55,780 nt of DNA from an uncultured Chitinophagaceae bacterium (GTDB lineage: Bacteria; Bacteroidota; Bacteroidia; Chitinophagales; Chitinophagaceae): the NCBI GenBank assembly GCA_903895845.1, contig CAITVK010000067.1, positions 1 through 55,780 on the forward strand, given 5' to 3'. The notes beneath the pieces were generated by a model. It did not search any database, was not told the origin of the DNA, and saw only the letters and a program-made list of their open reading frames with translations. The stretch's first letter is position 1. The number at the start of each line of letters is the position of its first letter. Shown one piece after another: positions 17,725 through 25,560 of the stretch. A program made the position numbers and the translations under genes.

Positions 17725-18723
17725 TCATTTCGATTCCTTTACTAGTTTCCTCAATACCACCCACTGCTTTAACATGTCTTTTGACTCTGTTGCGGGGTAT
17801 CCAAGTACCTTCTTACCATCACCAAAGTCACTCATAACACCAGAACCACCGCCAACAAGTACGCCGTTTCCTAATGTAACATGGTCGGAAATGCACGAAC
17901 CTCCACCCACTATCACACCATCACCCAATGTTACAGAACCGGCTAGTCCGCTTGCGCCTGCCATAATACAACAGCGTCCCATCTTACTATTATGCCCAAT
18001 CTGTACTAAGTTGTCTATCTTACAACCATCACCCACTACGGTAGAACTAAATTTACCTCTGTCAATACAACTGCTAGATCCAATTTCAACACCATTTCCT
18101 ATCACTACATTACCAATATGTGGAATCTTCAATAGTCCTTTACCATCAGGACTCGGTCTGAAACCAAATCCATCTGCGCCAATGCTCACATTAGAATGAA
18201 TGATACAGTAGCTTCCAACTACACAACGCTCACGGACAACAGTACCAGACCATATTGAAGTCGCATTACCAATCGAAGCGTCGTCAAATATGGTAACATT
18301 GGGATAGATTGTTGTACCCTTGCCAATAGTTACGTTTTTGCCAATGTAACAACCAGCACCTATTCTAGAGCCTGCTCCTATAGTAGCTGTGGGATGAATA
18401 ACAGCAGTTGGGTGAATTTCCTCCTCGAAAACAGGGCCATCCTCTACAAACAATTCTAACAATTGCGCCATTGCAATGTCTGCATTCTTTACCTTAATCA
18501 AAGCCCTGTTTTCACCGGGTTCAATATCAAAATCTTCATTTACAATGGCAGCACAAGCTTTAGAAGTTTCCCAATGCTTGATGTATTTTCTGTTGCCTAT
18601 AAAAGTAATCTGATTGTTGTTGGCTAGTTCCAACTGTTCAGGACTTGTAATAGTTTGTGTTGTAGCGCCTACCAGTATTCCCTTAAGCGAGGCATTTATT
18701 TCTTCGATACTAAAAGATTTCAT
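17725..18723 (-). CDS. lpxD: UDP-3-O-acylglucosamine N-acyltransferase
   Basis: LpxD adds the second hydroxyacyl chain to UDP-3-O-acylglucosamine in lipid A synthesis. I start it at ATG 18723 (332 residues). The family begins with a sequence like MKSFSIEEINASL, and the 24 residues of the longer frame do not fit. An N-terminal uridine-binding domain is followed from about residue 100 by a left-handed beta-helix of hexapeptide repeats (for example IGAGSRIGAGCYIGKNVTIG). The probable catalytic base is His244 in QIGHN, within GSSSCIDRGKF...IDNLVQIGHN. A helical C-terminus (LKQWVVLRKLVKESK) completes the trimer-forming end. It is transcribed away from korA and ends at a strong terminator. Confidence 0.95.
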   Translation of the reverse strand: MKSFSIEEINASLKGILVGATTQTITSPEQLELANNNQITFIGNRKYIKHWETSKACAAIVNEDFDIEPGENRALIKVKNADIAMAQLLELFVEDGPVFEEEIHPTAVIHPTATIGAGSRIGAGCYIGKNVTIGKGTTIYPNVTIFDDASIGNATSIWSGTVVRERCVVGSYCIIHSNVSIGADGFGFRPSPDGKGLLKIPHIGNVVIGNGVEIGSSSCIDRGKFSSTVVGDGCKIDNLVQIGHNSKMGRCCIMAGASGLAGSVTLGDGVIVGGGSCISDHVTLGNGVLVGGGSGVMSDFGDGKKVLGYPATESKDMLKQWVVLRKLVKESK

Positions 18724-19024
18724 TTGCAGTTGTTTTATGCGTGATTCGGGGTGTAAGGATAAGCAATTGTTGTCAATTAGAATTATTTTAGTCAAAAAGG
18801 AATGAAAATAACGAGTCCATATCCCTTATCGAACATTGTTTCTTTCGGCAAAGGGAATATAATGTCTGCTTTTGCTGTTAAACACTAGCGACTACGTTCC
18901 TATTTTAAAAAAACCTTATCCTTATAAAACAATAATCTTACTTTTGCGCTCCTTTTTTGGGCAACTAATTGCCATTGTTCTAAACAATACGCAACATTAG
19001 TTTCATTCTTTTTGTTCCTTTATA
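18724..19024. other. Divergent spacer between lpxD and korA
   Basis: About 300 bases of AT-rich sequence that must hold promoters for both genes. Only the korA-side box at 18916-18946 is recognisable. No ORF or RNA gene is seen. Confidence 0.45.
18916..18946 (+). promoter_or_regulatory. Possible promoter of korA
   Basis: TACTTTTG (18939-18946) fits the -7 consensus. TTA at 18916-18918, 20 bases upstream, is one base away from the TTG -33 element. The korA ATG is at 19025. Confidence 0.5.
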
Positions 19025-20872
19025 ATGAGTAAGCAAGAACAAGTTTTACAAGACGTAGTAATAAAGTTTGCCGGCGACAGTGGCGACGGTATGCAATTGA
19101 CTGGTCAACAATTTACAAACAATACCGCTTTATTGGGTATTGATCTGGCAACTTTCCCAGACTTTCCAGCTGAAATTCGTGCTCCAATAGGTACTGTACC
19201 TGGGGTGAGCGGTTTCCAGGTACACTTCTCTTCAAACAAAGTATATACACCCGGCGACTCTTGCGATGTGTTGGTGGCTATGAATGCTGCTGCGCTGAAA
19301 GTGAACCTAAAGGGTTTGAAGAAGGGAGGTAAGATTATTGCAAACATTGATGGTTTCGATAGCAAAAACCTTCGTTTGGCAAACTATCCTGATGGTATAA
19401 ATCCATTGGAAGATGGGAGCCTGGAGGGTTATGAACTGATAAAAGTTGACGTAACCAAGCTTACGCGTGAGGCAGTAAAAGATTTTACAGACTTAGGAAC
19501 TAAAGAGCGTGACCGTGCAAAGAACATGTTTGTACTAGGGTTCATCTATTGGATGTACAATCGTGACTTGGCTAGTACCATCGACTTTCTTGAAGAGAAG
19601 TTTGGTAAAAAAGAAAGTATCCTTCAAAGTAATATCAAGGTATTACAAGCAGGATACAACTATGGTGATACCACCGAAACTTTTAGCACGCGTTATACCG
19701 TAGAGAAAGCCAAGATGACTCCTGGTCATTACCGTAGCATCATGGGAAACCAGGCATTAGCTTATGGTTTGATTGCAGCAGGAGAAAAGAGTGGGTTACC
19801 CATCTTTTTGGGCACCTATCCTATCACGCCAGCTTCTGATATCTTACACGAACTGAGTAAATATAAAAACTTTGGCATACGCACTTTCCAGGCCGAAGAT
19901 GAGATTGCTGCTATTACTTCTGCCATCGGCGCAAGCTATGGCGGTAGTCTTGGTTTGACAACTACCAGTGGCCCGGGTATGGCTTTGAAAGCAGAAGCAA
20001 TGGGATTAGCAGTTATGTTGGAAATTCCTTTGGTAATCGTAAACATACAACGTGGTGGACCATCAACTGGTTTGCCTACTAAGACTGAACAAAGCGATTT
20101 GTTGCAAGCTTATTATGGTAGAAATGGTGAGTGCCCGATGCCAGTAATTGCCTCTGCAACACCTAGCGATTGTTTTGATGTTGCTTTTGATGCTGTGCGT
20201 ATTGCAGTGCAGCACATGACGCCCATTATCTTGTTGAGTGATGGTTACATAGCCAATGGTGCTGAGCCTTGGAAATTCCCTACCAGTGCAGACCTACCTA
20301 CTATTGACGTTAAGTTTAAGGAAGCACCTGTTGAAGGAGAAGAAAAGTTCATGCCTTACAGAAGAGATGATAAACTGGTTCGTCCTTGGGCTATTCCTGG
20401 TACTAAGGGATTGGAACACAGAGTTGGTGGATTGGAAAAGCAAGACATTACAGGTAATATCAGCTACGACTCCGATAATCACCAACATATGGTGAAGACC
20501 AGACAAGCTAAGGTTGATAAAATTGCTGATTATATTCCTTTACAAACCATTGATAGTGGTCCAGAAAAAGGTAAGGTATTGGTGATTGGTTGGGGTAGTA
20601 CTTACGGTGCCATCAAGAGTGCAGTAATTGAATTACAATCACAAGGCTATGCTGTAAGCCATGCACACATACGTTATATCCGTCCTTTCCCTAAGAATTT
20701 GGGAGACATCATTAAGAACTTCGATAAGGTGTTGGTTCCAGAAATTAATAATGGACAATTGGTAAAGATTATCCGCGATGTTTATTTTGTTGATGCACAA
20801 CCCTATAATAAAATCATGGGTATTCCGATTACAAAACAAGAACTGATAGATACCATCTTGAAGATGTTGTAA
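19025..20872 (+). CDS. korA: 2-oxoacid:ferredoxin oxidoreductase, alpha subunit (gamma-alpha fusion)
   Basis: The 615-residue protein joins the gamma domain (about 9-200, starting VIKFAGDSGDGMQLTG) to the alpha or pyrimidine-binding domain (from about 235, with MGNQALAYGLIAAG, YPITPASDILHEL, FQAEDEIAAI and TTSGPGMALK). The GPSTGLPTKTEQSDL motif is typical of 2-oxoglutarate or 2-oxoacid oxidoreductases. With a beta subunit carrying thiamine diphosphate and Fe-S clusters it should convert 2-oxoglutarate and CoA to succinyl-CoA with ferredoxin as electron acceptor. No beta subunit (KorB) gene follows: a strong terminator stands 19 bases after the stop. The partner must lie elsewhere. Confidence 0.93.
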   Translation: MSKQEQVLQDVVIKFAGDSGDGMQLTGQQFTNNTALLGIDLATFPDFPAEIRAPIGTVPGVSGFQVHFSSNKVYTPGDSCDVLVAMNAAALKVNLKGLKKGGKIIANIDGFDSKNLRLANYPDGINPLEDGSLEGYELIKVDVTKLTREAVKDFTDLGTKERDRAKNMFVLGFIYWMYNRDLASTIDFLEEKFGKKESILQSNIKVLQAGYNYGDTTETFSTRYTVEKAKMTPGHYRSIMGNQALAYGLIAAGEKSGLPIFLGTYPITPASDILHELSKYKNFGIRTFQAEDEIAAITSAIGASYGGSLGLTTTSGPGMALKAEAMGLAVMLEIPLVIVNIQRGGPSTGLPTKTEQSDLLQAYYGRNGECPMPVIASATPSDCFDVAFDAVRIAVQHMTPIILLSDGYIANGAEPWKFPTSADLPTIDVKFKEAPVEGEEKFMPYRRDDKLVRPWAIPGTKGLEHRVGGLEKQDITGNISYDSDNHQHMVKTRQAKVDKIADYIPLQTIDSGPEKGKVLVIGWGSTYGAIKSAVIELQSQGYAVSHAHIRYIRPFPKNLGDIIKNFDKVLVPEINNGQLVKIIRDVYFVDAQPYNKIMGIPITKQELIDTILKML

Positions 20873-20891
20873 TCTATTACAGATATAAAAG

Positions 20892-20926
20892 AAAAGCGGC
20901 AGTCCCTTGTAAAGACTGCCGCTTTT
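20892..20926. terminator. Bidirectional terminator between korA and gatB
   Basis: A perfect 13-bp stem (AAAAGCGGCAGTC with GACTGCCGCTTTT) has a 9-base loop. T-rich tracts follow it on both strands. It serves korA on the plus strand and gatB on the minus strand. Confidence 0.9.
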
Positions 20927-20936
20927 CTTTTTATGC

Positions 20937-22424
20937 TTATCCCAATTTCCTCTGCAACAACTCCGTCACCACTTTCGGATCTGCCTTGCCTTTGCTTAGT
21001 TTTTTCACCTCGCCCACAAATAAGCCTATCAATCCCTTCTTGCCTTTTTTGTATTCAGCTGCCTTGTCGGGCATCTTGCTGATGGCTTCATCCACCCATC
21101 CCTCCAGTTCGTTAGTATCACTTACTTGCAACAGGTTCAATTCTTCTGCCACTTGCAATGGTTGCTTGTCACCCTGCAACAACACTGGGAATATCTTTGT
21201 TGCCGCCACCGAGAAGTTTACCTTGCCCTCATCAATCAATTGTATCAACGCCCCCAATGTCTTAGCAGGCAATTTCAATTGTCCGATGCTGAGATTGCTA
21301 TCATTCAAGTATTGCTTTATCGGCCCCGTCATCCAGTTTACAATGGCTTTATAGTTGGTGTTTTCCTTCGCTACAGCATTAAAGTAATCCGACGTTTCTT
21401 TTTCATCGCACAACTGAGCCGCATCGTAAGCACTCAATCCAAAGTCTTTCTGATACAATGCTGCCAACTCATTCGGCAACATCGGCAATGCTTCATCAAT
21501 CCCTTTTATAAATTCATCCGTTAAATGAAAAGGCGATAAATCTGGACAAGCAAAGTACCGATAATCATTTGCTTCTTCCTTGTCACGCATCGAGAAGGTA
21601 GTATCGTTGTCGGCATTAAAGCTGCGGGTTTGTTGAACTATCTTACCACCGTCTTCCACAATGGCAATCATCCGTGCAATTTCATAATCTATTGCCTTCT
21701 TCACATTGCGGATGCTGTTCAAGTTCTTCACTTCCACCTTAGTGCCCAAACTCTTTTCGCCCTTCAATCGGATAGATACATTGGCATCGCAACGCAGGCT
21801 ACCTTCCTCCATATTACCATCGCACACGCCAATCCATTGCACCAGCTTCCGTACTTCCGTCACGTATTGATACGCTTCTTCGCTGCTATGCAAACAAGGT
21901 TCAGTCACTATTTCTATCAATGGCACACCGGCACGGTTCAAGTCCACACAGGTATAATCATCATCCCAATCGTGAATGCTTTTGCCTGCATCTTCCTCTA
22001 GGTGAATCCGGTTCAGCTCCACTTCCTTTGCCCCTTCGCTAGTGGTGATGGGTACAATACCGCCTTTGCAGATGGGCGTTGTATGTTGCGAAGTCTGGTA
22101 ACCCTTCGGCAAATCGGGGTAGAAATAGTTTTTACGGGCAAAGTAATTGTCCTTCACTATTTCGCAGTTGCAGGCAAGTCCCATCTTGATGGCGTACTCC
22201 ACCGCCTTCTTGTTGGTTTTGGGCAGCGTACCCGGATGCCCCATCGTGATGGCACTGATATGCGTGTTTGGCGCACCACCAAAAGCGGCACTGTCGCCAC
22301 AAAATAATTTACTTTCCGTTTGCAGTTGCGCATGAATCTCCAACCCAATCACCACTTCGTATTTATCACCACCCCTAACCCCTGAAGGGGAATAAGAAGT
22401 TGCCGTTTCGTTTGTATTTGCCAT
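20937..22424 (-). CDS. gatB: Aspartyl/glutamyl-tRNA amidotransferase subunit B
   Basis: GatB carries the kinase/transamidase centre of GatCAB, which converts Glu-tRNAGln or Asp-tRNAAsn to the amidated forms. The 495-residue protein has the signatures KYEVVIGLEIHAQL, DLPKGYQTSQHTTPIC, NRAGVPLIEIVTEPC, EGSLRCDANVSIR and VKNLNSIRNVKKAI. A C-terminal helical and YqeY-like tail runs to GKADPKVVTELLQRKL. The first 21 residues (MANTNETATSYSPSGVRGG) are unusual: part of them is encoded by a G/C-rich palindromic repeat at 22371-22390 inserted in frame before the conserved KYEVV. The gene converges on korA and shares its terminator. Confidence 0.96.
   Translation of the reverse strand: MANTNETATSYSPSGVRGGDKYEVVIGLEIHAQLQTESKLFCGDSAAFGGAPNTHISAITMGHPGTLPKTNKKAVEYAIKMGLACNCEIVKDNYFARKNYFYPDLPKGYQTSQHTTPICKGGIVPITTSEGAKEVELNRIHLEEDAGKSIHDWDDDYTCVDLNRAGVPLIEIVTEPCLHSSEEAYQYVTEVRKLVQWIGVCDGNMEEGSLRCDANVSIRLKGEKSLGTKVEVKNLNSIRNVKKAIDYEIARMIAIVEDGGKIVQQTRSFNADNDTTFSMRDKEEANDYRYFACPDLSPFHLTDEFIKGIDEALPMLPNELAALYQKDFGLSAYDAAQLCDEKETSDYFNAVAKENTNYKAIVNWMTGPIKQYLNDSNLSIGQLKLPAKTLGALIQLIDEGKVNFSVAATKIFPVLLQGDKQPLQVAEELNLLQVSDTNELEGWVDEAISKMPDKAAEYKKGKKGLIGLFVGEVKKLSKGKADPKVVTELLQRKLG
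22371..22390. repeat. Palindromic repeat element inside the gatB N-terminus
   Basis: On the minus strand CCCCTTCAGGGGTTAGGGGT is a small dyad (CCCCTTCAGGGG) plus a GTTAGGGGT tail. From memory it resembles short dispersed repeats found between genes in Bacteroidota. Here it encodes residues SPSGVRG of GatB. Confidence 0.55.
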
Positions 22425-22519
22425 ATATGATTATCGAAATAAGAGCCGCAAAAGTATTGTAAACGGCTTTATGGTGGTGGGAGAGTTTTTGGTAGGGGAA
22501 TGGTGATAGAATAAGTGCG

Positions 22520-22831
22520 TCAACCTAATAACCCAATAGTTCCTAGGTGTACTACAGTGCGAGATGCCAGTAAAAATATCTTACCTATTATTTTCTGATA
22601 TTCTGCCTCATTAAATTCAGCAATTATTGGGATTTCCATTGTTAATTCCCACCTTAATAAAAAGCCTCTTTTAACAGTAACTGATATGTTATCACTTTTT
22701 AAAACAGTTTCGAGCTTTTTTATATTGTCTTTTGAACTTGAAGAAAATTTTGCCCGTAGCGTATCAAAGGACATTTCAGCATATCTATCTTTCGCAACGA
22801 AGGCGTTAATGTTAGGTATCTCGGGTATCAT
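22520..22831 (-). CDS. Small hypothetical protein
   Basis: The 103-residue protein has no signal or membrane helix at its start. It begins MIPEIPNINAFVAKDRYAEM and continues with a Ser/Lys-rich helix (SSSSKDNIKKLETVLKSD) and a beta-rich segment around VTVKRGFLLRWELTMEIPII. The hydrophobic C-terminus (IFLLASRTVVHLGTIGLL) may form a helix. I recognise no family. It lies between gatB and the repeat-rich spacer before recA on the gatB strand, separated from gatB by about 95 bases. Confidence 0.6.
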   Translation of the reverse strand: MIPEIPNINAFVAKDRYAEMSFDTLRAKFSSSSKDNIKKLETVLKSDNISVTVKRGFLLRWELTMEIPIIAEFNEAEYQKIIGKIFLLASRTVVHLGTIGLLG

Positions 22832-22911
22832 TTATTGTACATTTATTATTTTTAAAGCGATTTAAACAAGAATAAAAATAAGAGAATCAATTTAGATAAT
22901 CTTCCTCACCT

Positions 22912-22963
22912 ACAAATCTACTTTCTTTCGGCATATCGGGTGGTTTAAACCTGTAAGGTCTTT
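22912..22963. repeat. 52-bp dispersed repeat, copy 1
   Basis: It contains ACAAATCTACTTTCTTTCGG, CATATCGGGTGGTTTAAAC and GGTCTTT. On the minus strand the conserved part reads as MPKESRFV in one frame. Further copies are at 23018-23070 and 23400-23452. Confidence 0.8.
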
Positions 22964-22967
22964 ACAA

Positions 22968-23000
22968 AAGGAAGGTTTCGCTTAAAGCGAAGCCTTCCTT
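22968..23000. repeat. 16-bp hairpin
   Basis: AAGGAAGGTTTCGCTT pairs with AAGCGAAGCCTTCCTT with a single G-T pair and a one-base centre, forming a near-perfect cruciform-capable dyad between two copies of the 52-bp repeat. Confidence 0.85.
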
Positions 23001-23017
23001 GGTGCAGCCACCCCCCC

Positions 23018-23070
23018 ACAAATCTACTTTCTTTTGGCATATAGGGTGGTTTAAACTCGTTGGGTCTTTG
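23018..23070. repeat. 52-bp dispersed repeat, copy 2
   Basis: It is nearly identical to the first copy (CTTTTGGCATATAGGGTGG in place of CTTTCGGCATATCGGGTGG) and diverges after TTTAAAC except for GGTCTTTG. Confidence 0.8.
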
Positions 23071-23079
23071 AAGTTTACA

Positions 23080-23112
23080 AACCTTTATAGGGTTTTGAAA
23101 CCTATAAAGGTT
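23080..23112. repeat. Perfect 12-bp hairpin
   Basis: AACCTTTATAGG and CCTATAAAGGTT flank a 9-base loop. There is no T tract, and no gene on either side needs a terminator here. Confidence 0.85.
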
Positions 23113-23161
23113 GCCAGTAGCAGCTTCTCCCATCGTAAAACTGCCCTTTTACCCAAATAAA

Positions 23162-23392
23162 CAGATGTGTTTTAGAAATAAATAGGCTTGTTTTTTTCCA
23201 AAACACATCTGTTTATTTTATTTACAAGCCTGTTTAAAGTTTAAATAGGCTTGTTTATTTCTAAAACAGGCTTGTTTATTCTTTAAACACACCTGTTTAT
23301 TTTATTTATTAGCCTGTTTAAACTTTAAATAGGCTTGTTTATTTTTAAAACAGGTCTGTTTATTCTTTAAATAGATCTGTTTATTTAGATAG
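23162..23392. repeat. 21-bp tandem repeat array (11 units)
   Basis: Units such as AGGCTTGTTTATTTCTAAAA plus one base recur with a 21-base period; two units are off by one base. Alternating units carry CTTGTTTATT or CCTGTTTA cores. The minus strand reads as seven-residue repeats of the type NKQAYLK. There are no spacers, so it is not a CRISPR. Confidence 0.88.
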
Positions 23393-23399
23393 TTGTGAG

Positions 23400-23452
23400 A
23401 CAAATCTACTTTCTTTCGGCATATCGGATGATTTAAACCCATTTGGTCTTTG
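23400..23452. repeat. 52-bp dispersed repeat, copy 3
   Basis: It starts with CAAATCTACTTTCTTTCGGC and ATATCGGATGATTTAAACC and ends with TTGGTCTTTGAGG. It directly follows the 21-bp array. Confidence 0.8.
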
Positions 23453-23783
23453 AGGATTGACTAAATTTTTTAACACCAGTTCAGTTGTTTTTATATGAAA
23501 AACCCAACATCTAATTCGTCGGGTTTTGAGGCCTTTATGGGTTTCTTGATGTAGAAAATAAGGGCGATGCACTACTTTGTTTTTGTCCGTTACAGATATT
23601 CCCGGGGACATTATATGCATTGCCACATTTATGTTTAAAGTAATGGTAAACTAGTGATAAGATGGTAGTTGGTAGTTATCAAACAGAAGATAACAGGTGT
23701 TTACAGTATGCCCACTTCATTTACTAATAACTATTATCTTCTATCTATTACCTCTCTTTGCATCCAATATATTTAGTTTTACT

Positions 23784-23798
23784 ACTAAAATTTTTAGT
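23784..23798. promoter_or_regulatory. Perfect palindrome upstream of recA (possible operator)
   Basis: ACTAAAA, one base, TTTTAGT forms a 7-bp perfect inverted repeat 64 bases before the recA ATG. It adjoins TTGATAAG. A -7-like box TACCTTCG (one mismatch to TAnnTTTG) follows at 23818-23825. The position would suit a repressor of an SOS-type response, but this is inference. Confidence 0.4.
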
Positions 23799-23861
23799 GT
23801 TGATAAGTAAATACTATTACCTTCGCAGCATCGCTAATTTTGGACAATAAATATAATTATT

Positions 23862-24896
23862 ATGTTGAATGCAGAAAAGATGAAAGCCCTCAAGCTTACC
23901 ATGGACAAGATAGACAAGGACTATGGTAAGGGAAGCGTGATGTTGATGAACGAAAAAAGCAAAGATCCGATTGAAGTTATCTCCACAGGATCCATTGGCT
24001 TAGACGCAGCATTGGGCGTTGGTGGAATACCAAGAGGACGAGTGGTAGAAATATACGGCCCAGAAAGTAGTGGTAAAACAACCCTAGCCATACACATCAT
24101 AGCCGAAGCACAAAAGAAAGGCGGCATGTGTGCCATCATAGATGCCGAACACGCTTTTGATAGCTCGTATGCACAAAAACTAGGGGTGGATGTAGATAAC
24201 CTACTGATTTCTCAGCCAGACTATGGCGAACAAGCCCTGGAAATAGCCGACAGATTGATACTGTCCGGTGCTTTGGATGTAGTAGTAATTGACTCAGTAG
24301 CTGCATTGGTGCCAAAAAGTGAGTTGGAAGGGGAAATGGGTGACAGCAAAATGGGCTTACAAGCAAGATTGATGAGCCAGGCATTGCGGAAACTAACAGC
24401 CACCATCAACAAAACCAATACCATCTGCATCTTCATCAATCAGCTGAGAGAAAAAATAGGGGTAATGTTTGGTAATCCCGAAACAACAACTGGTGGTAAT
24501 GCACTAAAGTTTTATGCATCTATCCGTTTGGATATCAGACGATCTGCACAGATAAAAGATGGCGACGAAGCAATAGGGAATCATGTAAAAGTGAAGGTGG
24601 TAAAGAACAAAGTAGCACCACCATTTAGAGCGGCAGAGTTTGATATTATGTTTGGCGAAGGCATTAGCAAACTAGGCGAAATAATAGATATGGGTGTAGA
24701 ACTTGGCTTTGTAAACAAAAGTGGAAGCTGGTTTAGTTATGAAGCAAACAAATTGGGACAAGGTAGGGATGCCGTGAAGAATTTGCTAAGAGACAACCCC
24801 GAGTTGGCAAATGAAATAGAAGGAAAAATAAGAGCGAAAATATTTGAAGCACAAACTGCTGGTTTAGGTATCAGGGATGTTGAAGAAGAAGAATAA
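23862..24896 (+). CDS. recA: RecA recombinase
   Basis: RecA forms ATP-dependent filaments on single-stranded DNA for strand exchange, and it triggers self-cleavage of LexA-type repressors where these exist. The 344-residue protein has Walker A GPESSGKT at 66-73, Walker [13 protein letters not shown] with Asp144, the loop [36 protein letters not shown] with the conserved Gln/Arg, and an acidic tail (DVEEEE). Length and start are typical. It is a single gene with a downstream terminator and a palindrome in its promoter region. Confidence 0.99.
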   Translation: MLNAEKMKALKLTMDKIDKDYGKGSVMLMNEKSKDPIEVISTGSIGLDAALGVGGIPRGRVVEIYGPESSGKTTLAIHIIAEAQKKGGMCAIIDAEHAFDSSYAQKLGVDVDNLLISQPDYGEQALEIADRLILSGALDVVVIDSVAALVPKSELEGEMGDSKMGLQARLMSQALRKLTATINKTNTICIFINQLREKIGVMFGNPETTTGGNALKFYASIRLDIRRSAQIKDGDEAIGNHVKVKVVKNKVAPPFRAAEFDIMFGEGISKLGEIIDMGVELGFVNKSGSWFSYEANKLGQGRDAVKNLLRDNPELANEIEGKIRAKIFEAQTAGLGIRDVEEEE

Positions 24897-24914
24897 CGCT
24901 ACTTGAAAAATGAG

Positions 24915-24944
24915 AAAGCCCTTGAAGATAATTTCAAGGGCTTT
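24915..24944 (+). terminator. Terminator of recA
   Basis: AAAGCCCTTGAA and TTCAAGGGCTTT form a 12-bp stem with a 6-base loop, followed by TTTT. It lies 19 bases after the recA stop. Confidence 0.9.
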
Positions 24945-25003
24945 TTTTGTCGATAACAAAGAAAAAAACAATGGATATTGAAAGACTTTTGATGCTGAAC
25001 TGA

Positions 25004-25426
25004 CTAATTCAATGTACCATCATTGACGAAGAAATGAGCAATTGCAGGGTTTGCCTTAATTTCAAAACAAGTATCTGCATTTAATGCTTTTTCATAAAAT
25101 CCAATTACCTGCGGGTACCTTTTGGCACGCTCTCTATCTCTTTTGTCGACAGAAGAAGTAACAAGTGCCACAAAAACTTTAGTTGCAAGTGGCGAAACCT
25201 GCAGGGCATTCAACAAATCCCAACCGCTCATTACGGGCATATTGATGTCGAGAAAGATGAGGTAAGAAGCATCTTCTTCATTGTTGCCAATAATCGATTC
25301 CAAAGCAGATTTACCATTGTGGTGCGTTTGCGGATTATCTGCAATACTGCTCATCTTAACCTTCAATTTGTGCATCATCACAAAAATGGGATCATCGTCC
25401 ACTATTAAAACATTTAAGTTCGCCAT
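25004..25426 (-). CDS. Single-domain response regulator (CheY-like receiver)
   Basis: I chose ATG 25426 (140 residues), which leads straight into the first strand (MANLNVLIVDDD). Upstream starts, up to 25477, remain possible. The receiver pocket is complete: acidic residues Asp10-12, phosphoacceptor Asp60 in FLDINMPVMSGWD, Thr/Ser at 90-91 in LVTSSVD, and the lysine in GFYEKAL. There is no output domain, so it should act by protein contact, as CheY or a phosphorelay protein does. No histidine kinase is adjacent. It converges on recA and ends close to the recA terminator. Confidence 0.9.
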   Translation of the reverse strand: MANLNVLIVDDDPIFVMMHKLKVKMSSIADNPQTHHNGKSALESIIGNNEEDASYLIFLDINMPVMSGWDLLNALQVSPLATKVFVALVTSSVDKRDRERAKRYPQVIGFYEKALNADTCFEIKANPAIAHFFVNDGTLN

Positions 25427-25560
25427 ATCAATTGCCATTAAAGAATCTGCAGTCATTATTTGAGAATTTGAGAACAAAGATGAGTTTTACTCTTAATATA
25501 AAGTTCCCCTAAAATGGGGGGGACACCTTGTGAAACAGGCTTTGAAAATTATTAACCAAA

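Larger units (their letters stand above)
22832..23861. other. Repeat-dense spacer upstream of recA
   Basis: About 1 kb without a credible gene. It contains three copies of a ~52-bp direct repeat, two strong hairpins and an 11-unit 21-bp tandem array, listed separately. The short frames at 22945-23133 and 23381-23626 are made of these repeats. Confidence 0.8.

Noticed and set aside
23162-23392. Possible CRISPR array
   Set aside because: Units are contiguous and similar throughout with no unique spacers, and no cas genes are present.
22945-23626. Small frames reading PKESRFV-type sequence
   Set aside because: They are made of the 52-bp dispersed repeat and its hairpins, and no start or conservation supports coding.
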